DNA of 15,455 nt from Bifidobacterium breve (GCA_945889545.1 CAMDCC010000034.1:1-15455), one strand, 5' to 3'. Shown: positions 1-8,412, counted from the stretch's first letter. A program made the numbers and translations. Notes: a model not told the origin generated them from the letters alone.

Positions 1-147
1 CTCGAAGCGCTCCTTCTCGTAGAGGCTCTGCGTGAAGCCGAGCCCCGTGCGCGCCACGCCCGAAAGGGTCTCGGCCCACCGCAACAGATCGGCCGCCGAA
101 ACCGGCGGCCCCTCAATCGGGAGTTCTGCAGGCAGTTCGTCGCTCAC
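1..147 (-). CDS. NUDIX hydrolase N-terminal region, partial (cut by window edge)
   Basis: Only the first 49 codons are present. Reading from GTG at 147 gives a protein with the stretch LLRWAETLSGVARTGLGF followed by YEKERFE. This resembles the N-terminal helper domain found in front of some NUDIX hydrolases (the 'hydrolase of X-linked nucleoside diphosphate' N-terminal type, with an iAqtGL...YDrERYe pattern). The NUDIX box itself would lie beyond the window, so the catalytic function is inferred. The start overlaps the glnD stop as GTGA (4 bp), a typical translational-coupling junction, and GGGAG lies just upstream of it, closer than usual for a ribosome site. It appears to be the last visible member of the amtB-glnB-glnD transcription unit. 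A role in nitrogen control is not implied. Confidence 0.6.
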   Translation of the reverse strand, partial: MSDELPAELPIEGPPVSAADLLRWAETLSGVARTGLGFTQSLYEKERFE

Positions 148-2426
148 ACTCCCGACCCTATGTCGGCAGTCAGGCGGGCGACGATGGCGGCTCGGAGGCG
201 CTCGAGAGCCCGCGGCTCGGTCATCTTGGCGCCGTGGGCGTCCTGCACGTAGAACACGTCGACGACGCGTTCACCGAGCGTCGATACCAGCGCCGCGGTC
301 ACATCGATCTCCAGGTCGGCGAACACCGCGGCGATACGGGCCAGCAGGCCCACCGCATCGGGCGCGTCCACCTCGCACACGGTCGCTGCGCTCGAAGCGT
401 CGAGGTCGAAGCTCACTTGCACCACGTCGTGCCGGGTGGGCTTGCGCCGATACCGTCGGATCCGATCCTCGAGCCGCCCACGCGCGGCCAAGTCACCGCC
501 GATCGCGGCCGCGATGTCCGCATCAACCGCGCGTCGACCCGCGGCGTCGAGCCGTCCGAACGTATCGACCCCGCGGTACACCTCCAGCGCCATCCCCGAC
601 TCGTCGCCGTACATCGAAGCGCCGCGGATGTCGAAGCCGTGCGACGCGAGCACCGCGGTGACCGTGGCCAGCAGACCTGTGCGGTCGGGCGCGACCACGG
701 TGCACCCGACGAGACCATCGTCGCGGTCTTCCCATGTGACGGCGAGCTCGCCGCGATCCAATAGGTCGCGATGGCGCGTCAGCGCGGCGGTCCGCTCGTC
801 GCTCAGCCCCGGCCCAACTACACCGCGCTCGAGCAGCGAGTCGGCCTCGAAGAACAGTTGGCGCACGAGCGCAGCCTTGGCCGTGCTCCACGCCGCGGGA
901 CCGGTAGCGCGCGAGTCGCCGACGGTGAGCGCATAGAGGAGGTCGAGTCGTTCGGTGTCGCGGACCGTGCGGCCGAAGCGCACGATCGTCTCCTCGTCGG
1001 ACAGGTCGCGACGAGTGGCCGTTTCTGCAAGCAAGAGGTGCTGGCTGACGAGCCACACCAAGACATCGACGCCGTGGGGGTCGAGACCGATCCGCTCAGC
1101 GATCTCCCTCGCGGCGATCGCCCCGGTCACGGAGTGATCGTCGCCAGGAATCCCCTTCCCAATGTCGTGCAACAACGCGCCGAGCAGCAGCAGCTCAGGG
1201 CGAGCGCGTTGCGCCACCTCTCCGTCGAAGCTCTGCTCGTCGAGCATGGTCACGCACTCGGCGACACATTCGAGAAGATGCCGGTCGACGGTGAATCGGT
1301 GGTACGCGTTGCGCTGCGGACGGGCCTGCACGTACGCCCACTCCGGCAGCAGCGCAACCACTGCACCGACTTGTTCGAGGGCTTCGAACACCGAGATCGC
1401 GCCGCGACCGGTGCGCAGCAGCGCCACGAAGTGCTGACGGGCGTCGGCGTCCCAGACGGGCGCGTCAAGCGAGCGCATCCGCTCGAGCGCCGCCCGCTCC
1501 AATGGGAGCCCCGATCGCGCCGCGTCGGCTGCGAGCCGCCAGCTGCTCGCGGCCGTGACCGGTTCCCCTGGCTCGAAACCAACGCTCGTACGCACGCGGC
1601 GGCGTCGCGGGGGCACGAGGCGCCTCCACGCTTCGCTCGTGATCCAGGTGACCGACCGGCTCGCTGCCGACAAGTCGCGCACGAGCACGTCGGCGTCGGA
1701 AACATCGAGTGCCCGCGCCACCGCGTCCTGTTCCTGAAGACTGAGCACGTCGGAACGCCCGCCAGTGACGCGGTGGAGCTCGACGCGGGCTTCGAGGAGA
1801 CGGCCGCGCGCCACATCCAGCACCGCGGGGTCACCCGTCTCGAGAAATCCATCGGCCACGAGCCCGTCGATGCCTCCAAGCTCGTTGACGGTCCACCCAG
1901 CCCATGTGAGTGCCTGGATGTCGCGCAGCCCGCCGGCGCCCTCCTTCAGGTTCGGCTCGAGCATTTCGGCAATCGGACCTGGCCGTTCATGGCGGCCGTG
2001 GGCGGCAGCAGCCAACGCGGACAACAACGGCTTCCTGCGCTTTCGAGCCAATCCGTGAGCGCGTTCCACGACATCCTCGGCGAGCTCGGCGTGCCCGGTG
2101 ATGACGCGTAGATCGAGCAGGCTCGTCAACGTGTCGAGGTCGTCGCGTGCGAGCGCGAGCGCCTCCTTGGGTGTGCGCAGCGAGTGACCGAGCACGAACC
2201 CGGCATCCCACAACGGATACCAGAGCGCCTCGGCCGCCGCCGCCGGAAGCTTCCCGCGGACAGAGCCATCGTGCACGAGCATGAGATCGAGATCGGAGCC
2301 CGGGCACAGCTCACGACGGGCATACGAGCCGATCGCGACCACCACCCACTGCCCGGGCAGGTCGACGTCCTGGGCCGCTTCGCCGCACGCACCATCGACC
2401 ACGTCACTCAGCGCGTGACCGAACAA
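144..2426 (-). CDS. glnD: GlnD, [protein-PII] nucleotidylyltransferase / uridylyl-removing enzyme
   Basis: Bifunctional sensor that nucleotidylates PII at low nitrogen and reverses this at high glutamine. In Corynebacterium-type actinobacteria the modification is adenylylation. Domains, numbered from TTG at 2426 (760 aa): nucleotidyltransferase motif GSYARRELCPGSDLDL at about 33-48; GlnD signature LKEGAGGLRDIQ at about 160-171; HD phosphohydrolase with AYHRFTVDRHLLE at about 374-386 and LLHDIGKG at about 418-425; ACT domains at about 574-625 and 682-755 that would sense glutamine. All are intact. The start is uncertain. Homology-like sequence (LRDAQARVVSDPGLRG) extends upstream to an AGGAG at 2489-2485, but at the expected distance the codon is CTC (2477-2475). 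The first canonical in-frame starts are TTG 2426 and GTG 2402. The frame is also open far upstream across glnB, which is a shadow. It follows glnB and overlaps the next gene by 4 bp. Confidence 0.93.
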   Translation of the reverse strand: MFGHALSDVVDGACGEAAQDVDLPGQWVVVAIGSYARRELCPGSDLDLMLVHDGSVRGKLPAAAAEALWYPLWDAGFVLGHSLRTPKEALALARDDLDTLTSLLDLRVITGHAELAEDVVERAHGLARKRRKPLLSALAAAAHGRHERPGPIAEMLEPNLKEGAGGLRDIQALTWAGWTVNELGGIDGLVADGFLETGDPAVLDVARGRLLEARVELHRVTGGRSDVLSLQEQDAVARALDVSDADVLVRDLSAASRSVTWITSEAWRRLVPPRRRRVRTSVGFEPGEPVTAASSWRLAADAARSGLPLERAALERMRSLDAPVWDADARQHFVALLRTGRGAISVFEALEQVGAVVALLPEWAYVQARPQRNAYHRFTVDRHLLECVAECVTMLDEQSFDGEVAQRARPELLLLGALLHDIGKGIPGDDHSVTGAIAAREIAERIGLDPHGVDVLVWLVSQHLLLAETATRRDLSDEETIVRFGRTVRDTERLDLLYALTVGDSRATGPAAWSTAKAALVRQLFFEADSLLERGVVGPGLSDERTAALTRHRDLLDRGELAVTWEDRDDGLVGCTVVAPDRTGLLATVTAVLASHGFDIRGASMYGDESGMALEVYRGVDTFGRLDAAGRRAVDADIAAAIGGDLAARGRLEDRIRRYRRKPTRHDVVQVSFDLDASSAATVCEVDAPDAVGLLARIAAVFADLEIDVTAALVSTLGERVVDVFYVQDAHGAKMTEPRALERLRAAIVARLTADIGSGV

Positions 2427-2433
2427 CGCGCCA

Positions 2434-2467
2434 CGCAGGCCCGGGTCGGAAACGACCCGGGCCTGCG
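2434..2467 (-). repeat. 15-bp perfect inverted repeat at the glnB/glnD junction
   Basis: Arms 2434-2448 (CGCAGGCCCGGGTCG) and 2453-2467 are exact reverse complements around a 4-base centre: GAAA on the plus strand, TTTC on the minus strand. It lies 21 bases past the glnB stop in the transcribed direction and before the first canonical glnD start. There is no U-run after it, only scattered T (TGGCGCGTTGTTC), so a full intrinsic terminator is doubtful. A partial attenuator, an RNA-processing or stability element, or simply glnD coding sequence are all possible. Confidence 0.7.
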
Positions 2468-2484
2468 CGTCTCTGAGCTTGGTG

Positions 2485-2489
2485 CTCCT
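2485..2489 (-). promoter_or_regulatory. Shine-Dalgarno AGGAG overlapping the glnB stop
   Basis: AGGAG overlaps the glnB TAG stop (2490-2488). Seven bases later comes CTC in the glnD frame, not ATG, GTG or TTG. It is the best ribosome-binding site near the glnD start and argues that translation begins here, upstream of the hairpin, despite the missing canonical start codon. Confidence 0.45.
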
Positions 2490-2826
2490 AGAGGGCGTCG
2501 CTTCCCGCCTCTCCTGTTCGGATGCGCACGACCGTCTCGACCGGTACGACCCAAACCTTGCCGTCGCCGATCTTGCCGGTACGTGCAGTCTCGACGAGCT
2601 TCTCGGTGACGCGTTGCACGTCGCCGTCGTCGACGAGGATCTCGATTCGCACCTTCGGTACGAAGTCGATCGTGTACTCGGCGCCCCGGTACACCTCGGT
2701 GTGACCGCGCTGACGACCGAACCCCTGTACATCGGAGACGGTCAGCCCTTGCACGCCGAGCTCTTTGAGCGCGTCCTTCACGTCGTCGAGCTTGAAGGGC
2801 TTGATGATGCCGACAATGAGCTTCAT
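2488..2826 (-). CDS. glnB: Nitrogen regulatory protein PII (GlnB/GlnK)
   Basis: A 112-aa protein, exactly the usual PII length, starting MKLIVGIIKPFKLDDVKDAL. PII trimers bind ATP/ADP and 2-oxoglutarate and report nitrogen status to targets including the ammonium channel. The T-loop reads GFGRQRGHTEVYRGAEY, and its tyrosine falls at residue 51, the residue modified by GlnD in other bacteria. The B-loop GKIGDGKVWV and C-terminal strand are intact. ATG 2826 is preceded by AAAGGA about 9 bases upstream. It lies 19 bp after amtB and just before glnD, the classic actinobacterial amtB-glnK-glnD order, so it is probably functionally GlnK: a membrane-recruited blocker of AmtB whose T-loop is released when modified. 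Confidence 0.97.
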   Translation of the reverse strand: MKLIVGIIKPFKLDDVKDALKELGVQGLTVSDVQGFGRQRGHTEVYRGAEYTIDFVPKVRIEILVDDGDVQRVTEKLVETARTGKIGDGKVWVVPVETVVRIRTGEAGSDAL

Positions 2827-2845
2827 TGTTTCCAGTCCTTTCTGC

Positions 2846-4087
2846 TCAAGCCCGCTCGAGGGCGTAACCGGTCTCGGAGTGCTGCGTGAGGTCGAGCCCT
2901 TCCTCTTCCTGCTCGGGATCGGCGCGCACGCCACCCGGAAGGAACTTCTTCAACGCCAGCATGATTGCCATCGTCACGACGAAGGAGTACACGATCGTGA
3001 CACCCACAGCCAACAGCTGGTCGAAGAACAAGCCGGTGCCACCGCCGTAGGCGATGCCGTCACGACCGAACTCGTTGATCGCGACGTCGCCGAACACACC
3101 CAAGAGCAGCGATCCAGCGATGCCGCCGACGAGGTGGACACCCACCACATCAAGCGCGTCGTCGTAACCGAACTTGTGCTTGAGGCTCACGGCAAGCATG
3201 CAGAGCGCACCAGCGATGGCACCGATGTAGATCGACGACATCGTGCCGACGAAGCCGGCACACGGCGTGATCGCAACGAGTCCGGCAACCAGACCCGAGG
3301 CGGCGCCGAGTGTCGTGGCGTGGCCACTGCGGAGCTTCTCGACGACGAGCCAACTGAGCATCGCGGCCGCGGCCGCCATGTGGGTGTTGACCAACGCCTG
3401 CGCCGCGAGTCCGTTGCCGCCCAGTGCAGAGCCGGCATTGAACCCGAACCAACCGAACCACAGGATCCCCGCGCCGATGAGCGTGAGTGGCAGGTTGTGC
3501 GGTGGCATTGGGTGGTTCGGCCAACCCTTGCGCTTGCCGAGCACCAAGACGCACGCAAGCGCCGCGATACCTGCATTGATGTGCACGACCGTGCCACCGG
3601 CGAAGTCGAGCGCACCTTCCTTGAAGAGCCACCCGGAGGGAGCGAACACCCAGTGCGCCACCGGTGTGTAGACCAGCAACACCCAGAGTCCGATGAACCA
3701 CACCCACGCCTTGAAGCGCATGCGGTCGGCCACAGCGCCGGTGATGAGCGCCGGGGTGATGACGGCGAACATCATCTGGTAGCCCATGTAGAGCAGGGGC
3801 GGGATCGTCAGCGCGAGCCCAGGCGGGAACACCGATCCGGCGTCCTTCATGAACGCGTAGTCGAAGTTGCCGATGAACTCGCCTTCACCTCCGAATGCGA
3901 GTGAGTAGGCCAGCACGGCCCACAGCACGCTCACGATGCCGAGGGCGAAGAAGTTGTTCATGAGCATCGAGAGGATGTTCTTGGTCCTCACCATGCCGCC
4001 GTAGAACAACGCGAGACCCGGGGTCATGAACATGACCAAGGCCGCTGAGGTCAGCACCCAGGCGGTATCGCCTGTATCGAATTTCAC
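2846..4087 (-). CDS. amtB: Ammonium transporter AmtB
   Basis: Amt/MEP/Rh-family membrane channel for ammonium uptake, expected to be a trimer with 11 membrane helices per chain. Counting from GTG 4087 (413 aa), the signature MTPGLALFYGGMVRTKN is at about 21-37. The conserved aspartate is D161 and the pore histidines are H169 (in GGTVVHINAG) and H318 (in VVGVHLVGG), very close to the E. coli positions 160/168/318. FGWFGFNAGSALGGNG is also typical. The C-terminal tail that docks PII is present. GTG 4087 is chosen because a purine-rich GGAAGGGGAGG lies directly upstream. A TTG at 4102 would add five residues and has no ribosome site. It is first in the operon with glnB and glnD, which fits nitrogen-limitation control, and the leader upstream holds repeats described separately. 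Confidence 0.96.
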   Translation of the reverse strand: MKFDTGDTAWVLTSAALVMFMTPGLALFYGGMVRTKNILSMLMNNFFALGIVSVLWAVLAYSLAFGGEGEFIGNFDYAFMKDAGSVFPPGLALTIPPLLYMGYQMMFAVITPALITGAVADRMRFKAWVWFIGLWVLLVYTPVAHWVFAPSGWLFKEGALDFAGGTVVHINAGIAALACVLVLGKRKGWPNHPMPPHNLPLTLIGAGILWFGWFGFNAGSALGGNGLAAQALVNTHMAAAAAMLSWLVVEKLRSGHATTLGAASGLVAGLVAITPCAGFVGTMSSIYIGAIAGALCMLAVSLKHKFGYDDALDVVGVHLVGGIAGSLLLGVFGDVAINEFGRDGIAYGGGTGLFFDQLLAVGVTIVYSFVVTMAIMLALKKFLPGGVRADPEQEEEGLDLTQHSETGYALERA

Positions 4088-4164
4088 ACCCTCCCCTTCC
4101 AATATGGTCCGGCGCGAGACCGGACAGGTTCACGTCACGTTGGCCGTGAGCATCAAGGACTGCT

Positions 4165-4199
4165 GTTTCCCGATGGTCGCGACAATGTTTCGGGAACAT
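4165..4199. promoter_or_regulatory. Dyad in the amtB leader, candidate nitrogen-regulator site
   Basis: GTTTCCCGA (4165-4173) and TTCGGGAAC (4189-4197) form an imperfect inverted pair. Inside it is a tight palindrome ATGTT-TCGGG-AACAT (4185-4199). On the minus strand the region includes GAAAC-N6-GCGAC, which loosely recalls the spaced AC half-sites of actinobacterial GlnR boxes. It lies about 80-110 bases upstream of the amtB start, a sensible place for such a site. The match is weak, so the regulator is a guess. Confidence 0.35.
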
Positions 4200-4219
4200 G
4201 AACGGCTTCCACGCCAGAC

Positions 4220-4284
4220 GCCCGGATCAGCCGGGCGGATCAGTCGGGCGGATCAGTCGCCCGAATCAGTCGGGCGGGTCAGTC
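4220..4284. repeat. Five tandem 13-bp repeats upstream of amtB
   Basis: Copies at 4220-4232, 4233-4245, 4246-4258, 4259-4271 and 4272-4284 share GGGCGGATCAGTC. Copies 2 and 3 are identical, and the others differ at 2-3 bases. Copies 1 and 4 begin GCCC and pair with the following GGGC, so the array can fold into two small hairpins (GCCCGG-ATCAG-CCGGGC and GCCCGA-ATCAG-TCGGGC). The array covers the last 6 bases of the hypothetical gene 4279-4764 and lies between it and amtB. It may act as a terminator or as a regulatory repeat. Confidence 0.85.
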
Positions 4285-4764
4285 AGTTGAGCGGGCCCGC
4301 AGCACGGCCGCCTTCGCTAATCCCCACGCAAGGTGTAACGGCGCCAACGTCTCGTCGCCAAGGTCGCCCATCGTGTTGGGCACGAGGCCATAGAGATCCT
4401 CGGGAAACGCGCGCGCTTCGAAGCCGTCACGCACGACTCCCGGAATCCCGGCCGCGTGGAGCACCACGGTCGGCTCTTGCGTGGCCGTGCGCACGATCTC
4501 GAGCGGCGTGGCCCGTTGCTGAGCCGGATCACGGGCCATCAGCGCACAGAGCTCGGACGTCACCCGTGTGCATGCCGCATCACCGGCCTCCCGGGCCGCG
4601 GTCTCGACCTGCGCTCGCTCGGTGGCGTCGAGCTGGCCCCACGCGTCGACCACGCGGCGCACCTGGGCGACGACCCAGGCCGGCAGCGATCGCTCGACAC
4701 CGGCAACGATGGTCTCACCCAGGATCTGCAGCCGCTCGAGCGCAGCCTCCTCGGCGTCGCTCAC
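4279..4764 (-). CDS. Hypothetical protein, 161 aa
   Basis: I do not recognise a named family. From GTG 4764 the protein is soluble and mostly helical: an N-terminal amphipathic part (AALERLQILGETIVAGVERS, WVVAQVRRVVDAW), an alanine- and glutamate-rich middle, and a conserved-looking C-terminus with FEARAFPEDLYGLVPNT followed by LAPLHLAWGLAKAAVLRAR. There is no signal peptide, no membrane segment and no cysteine pair. The start is placed after the DUF3291 stop at 4781. The frame stays open upstream through that gene but reads as arginine-rich shadow there. The ribosome site is weak (GGGCTCC). It is the last gene of a minus-strand run after hemQ and the DUF3291 gene, with a 16-bp gap, so co-transcription is likely. 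Its end overlaps the tandem-repeat array. Confidence 0.75.
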   Translation of the reverse strand: MSDAEEAALERLQILGETIVAGVERSLPAWVVAQVRRVVDAWGQLDATERAQVETAAREAGDAACTRVTSELCALMARDPAQQRATPLEIVRTATQEPTVVLHAAGIPGVVRDGFEARAFPEDLYGLVPNTMGDLGDETLAPLHLAWGLAKAAVLRARSTD

Positions 4765-4780
4765 CGGTACGGAGCCCAAA

Positions 4781-5293
4781 TTAGGGAGTCGGGCACGTCC
4801 AGCGGCCGTCGACGTCGGACGCCGGCGCGTCGCTGGAGGCCGACCTCGGCGGCGGGTAGTGCGTGCGGAACGTGAACGCCTCGGGCGACGGTCCATCGCG
4901 CCGGAGCATCTCGAGGCGCGCCTGAGCGTCAGCGGTGCTCGGGATGGTGCCGACAGGGACCCACCAGAGCACGAGGAAGGCCTGGTCCATACGCTCAAAC
5001 CACTCGGTGCGTCGCCGCATCACCGCCACGTGGTCACTGCGGTAGACGAACCCGGCGAGCGCGTCGAGCGACTCCCACAGCGACATGTTCACGAGCAGCA
5101 GGTCGTCGTCAAAGATGTGAATGGCGGTCGCGTTGCCATCCTCGGTTTGGAGGCGCCAGACGAAGCCGGGTGCGGTGTCGGCGATCGCGTTCACGGGATC
5201 GAGCGCGGCGACGAAGTCGGCAACTTCGGGCGAATCGATCGGTGCGACCATGCGCCCGATGTTCAACTGAGCGAGGTGAAAAGCGTCTGCCAT
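4781..5293 (-). CDS. DUF3291-family protein
   Basis: A 170-aa soluble protein starting MADAFHLAQLNIGRMVAPID. The pattern of an N-terminal HLAQLNIGR strand, then DPVNAIADTAPGFVWRLQ, SLWESLDALAGFVY..DH and RRTEWFERM, is that of the DUF3291 family. These proteins are small ferredoxin-like/dimeric alpha-beta-barrel folds with no settled biochemical function. ATG 5293 lies 16 bp after the hemQ stop and is the first sensible start; the frame upstream is hemQ shadow. The last ~20 residues are polar and probably disordered. HemQ also has a dimeric alpha-beta-barrel fold, so the pair may be related in fold and perhaps in process, but nothing in this sequence shows heme binding. Confidence 0.8.
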   Translation of the reverse strand: MADAFHLAQLNIGRMVAPIDSPEVADFVAALDPVNAIADTAPGFVWRLQTEDGNATAIHIFDDDLLLVNMSLWESLDALAGFVYRSDHVAVMRRRTEWFERMDQAFLVLWWVPVGTIPSTADAQARLEMLRRDGPSPEAFTFRTHYPPPRSASSDAPASDVDGRWTCPTP

Positions 5294-5309
5294 GGTCAGG
5301 CGGCCATCG

Positions 5310-6092
5310 TCAGTCGCCCAACCCCACGCGAGCCAACGCCTCGACCGGTTCAAGGACGAGCCCAGTGATGAACGGACCGAACTCCGCGTAGCGCGTCGAC
5401 ACCTCATCGAAGCGCATCTCGTAGACGATCTCCTTGAGCGCGGCGGGATCGTCAGCCAGCAGCGTGACGCCCCACTCCCAGTCATCAAGCCCGGTCGAGC
5501 CCGAGATGAGCTGAAGCACGCGGCCTGCGTACGTGCGACCCACCCGAGCGTGCCCGGCCATGAGCTGCTTGCGCGCCTCGAAGTCGAGGGCGAACCAGTT
5601 GTCGTCGGGCGTACGCCGCTTGGACATCGGGTAGAAGCAGATGGCCCGCTTCGCCGGCAAGCGCGGGTGCAGCCGCTGCTCGCGGTAGTGCTCGATGCGC
5701 TCACGCCAGGCAACGAGTCGGGCCTCGACCTCGGCTGGATCGGTGATGGCCTCCTCGGTCGCGAGTCGCACGCGCTCGTCGTCCTCGGTGGCGCCGTACT
5801 CCGACTGCTCGGTGAGTGAGATGTACGACCAGGTGAGCTCGAGGGGCGCCAGCGACAGGTCGTGCTGGAGCACCTGCAAGCGGGCGAGGTCGGGACCGAA
5901 CGCCATCACGCCCAGGTCGGCCTTGTGGCCGAATGTGGCGAACGTGAGCACCTGGTGGTTGGTATCGATGAAGGCATCGATGGCGTCGAGTACCCGCTTG
6001 GCACCACCTGCTTCGTCCTCGGCTCGGCGTGCATCCACCCGGTAGAAGAGGTGCAGCACTCCCCAGCCGACAGACGGCTCGACCGGTTCCAC
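5310..6092 (-). CDS. hemQ: HemQ / ChdC, coproheme decarboxylase (chlorite dismutase family)
   Basis: Catalyses the last step of the coproporphyrin-dependent heme pathway, the peroxide-dependent decarboxylation of coproheme to heme b, in the cytosol of Gram-positive-type bacteria. The protein is 260 aa, in the family range. Seen in the sequence: FYPMSKRR with Tyr154 and Lys158, matching the motif that holds the catalytic tyrosine of Firmicutes ChdC, then NWFALDFEARKQLMAGHARVGR with His181 at the proximal heme-ligand position, and a C-terminal RFDEVSTRYAEFGPFITG. The start is GTG 6092, with a GGGAG only one base upstream, so initiation is not certain by a few codons. It follows a hypothetical gene after a 71-bp gap holding an inverted repeat, and precedes the DUF3291 gene by 16 bp. 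No other heme gene is in the window. Confidence 0.93.
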   Translation of the reverse strand: MEPVEPSVGWGVLHLFYRVDARRAEDEAGGAKRVLDAIDAFIDTNHQVLTFATFGHKADLGVMAFGPDLARLQVLQHDLSLAPLELTWSYISLTEQSEYGATEDDERVRLATEEAITDPAEVEARLVAWRERIEHYREQRLHPRLPAKRAICFYPMSKRRTPDDNWFALDFEARKQLMAGHARVGRTYAGRVLQLISGSTGLDDWEWGVTLLADDPAALKEIVYEMRFDEVSTRYAEFGPFITGLVLEPVEALARVGLGD

Positions 6093-6125
6093 GCTCCCAG
6101 GCTACCGGGAGTCGCTTCCCATCCC

Positions 6126-6172
6126 AGCAAGTGACGCTCAAGTCGAAATGCGGAACCTCTGCGTCACTTGCT
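6126..6172 (-). repeat. 12-bp perfect inverted repeat spanning a stop codon
   Basis: AGCAAGTGACGC (6126-6137) and GCGTCACTTGCT (6161-6172) are exact reverse complements separated by 23 bases. The right arm contains the last codons and the TGA (6166-6164) of the upstream hypothetical gene. The repeat lies in the 71-bp gap before hemQ. The loop is long and no U-run follows, so a regulatory or protein-binding role is as likely as termination. Confidence 0.75.
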
Positions 6173-6616
6173 CGATTCGACGGCTTCGACTGCGGCGAGG
6201 TGGAACGGGAAGTGGCGGGCCATCACGTCGCGCACTTGTGCGTCGGCCTCCCAGCCTTCGCCCTCAACCAGCAGGCGGAACATGCGGCGCATGAAGGCGC
6301 CCTCCACGTAGGCGCGCTGGATGCGGGGCGGCTCCGACGAGACGATGGCGCGCATCATCGGCGGGCACACCGTCACCAGCTCGTGCTCGACGTCGGTGAG
6401 CACCGGCTCCCGGAACTCCGCTTCGAAGTCCTCGAAGATCCCCGACATGAGCTCGTCTCGCACCCGGGCGTCGGCGCGGGCGGCGTCGAGGTATGGCTCG
6501 CGTTCGAGGAAGCGCAACTCGGCCGCGGGGATCACCGGCTTGTAGTCCCCCCACTTGTGGAGGACAAGCGTGCAGATCCGCCGCTCCTCGATCCACCGTT
6601 GTACCCCGGTCCTCAC
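6164..6616 (-). CDS. Hypothetical protein, about 150 aa
   Basis: No family is recognised with confidence. From GTG 6616 the protein begins VRTGVQRWIEERRICTLVLHKWGDYKP and continues with ELRFLEREPYLDAARADARVRDELMSGIFEDFEAEFREPVL, ending in MARHFPFHLAAVEAVESSK. It is charged, mostly helical and soluble, with no signal peptide or obvious catalytic motif. The start is inferred: it is the first canonical in-frame codon after the groEL terminator-like hairpin. The frame further upstream runs into groEL and is shadow. There is no clear ribosome-binding site. The gene lies between groEL and hemQ on the same strand. Promoter placement is unclear if the hairpin does terminate groEL transcription. Confidence 0.7.
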   Translation of the reverse strand: MRTGVQRWIEERRICTLVLHKWGDYKPVIPAAELRFLEREPYLDAARADARVRDELMSGIFEDFEAEFREPVLTDVEHELVTVCPPMMRAIVSSEPPRIQRAYVEGAFMRRMFRLLVEGEGWEADAQVRDVMARHFPFHLAAVEAVESSK

Positions 6617-6640
6617 CAGAAACAGCGGACCCCGAGACGC

Positions 6641-6672
6641 GAAGAGGACGCCCCCAAGGGGACGCCCTCTTC
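6641..6672 (-). terminator. Terminator-like hairpin after groEL
   Basis: Arms 6641-6655 and 6658-6672 sit 27 bases after the groEL stop. On the plus strand they have two mismatches, but in the minus-strand RNA both become G-U wobbles, giving a continuous stem of about 14 pairs (GAAGAGGGCGUCCCC with GGGGGCGUCCUCUUC). The directionality supports a role in groEL mRNA. The following bases (GCGTCTCGG) lack a strong U-run, so efficiency is uncertain. Confidence 0.65.
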
Positions 6673-6698
6673 TCGTACTTGGTGGAGCGGAAGGGGAC

Positions 6699-8342
<1,644 letters not shown>

Positions 8343-8385
8343 GGTTCTGATTCCTCTTGTCGTGGGACGTGGTGTTGATCGGAAG

Positions 8386-8412
8386 TTGGCACTCGAACGA
8401 GGCGAGTGCTAG
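8386..8412. promoter_or_regulatory. CIRCE operator, groEL-proximal
   Basis: TTGGCACTC-N9-GAGTGCTAG against the HrcA consensus TTAGCACTC-N9-GAGTGCTAA. The core GCACTC/GAGTGC is exact and the 9-base spacer is correct. It lies 44-70 bases upstream of the groEL ATG. Confidence 0.93.

Noticed and set aside
771..2111. 446-codon plus-strand frame opposite glnD
   Set aside because: It is antisense to GlnD domains that are clearly conserved. No protein motif is recognisable.
2427..2732. Upstream extension of glnD to ATG 2732
   Set aside because: It would overlap about 240 bases of glnB in another frame and reads as Ser/Arg/Thr-rich shadow. Only the last ~17 codons before 2426 look like GlnD.
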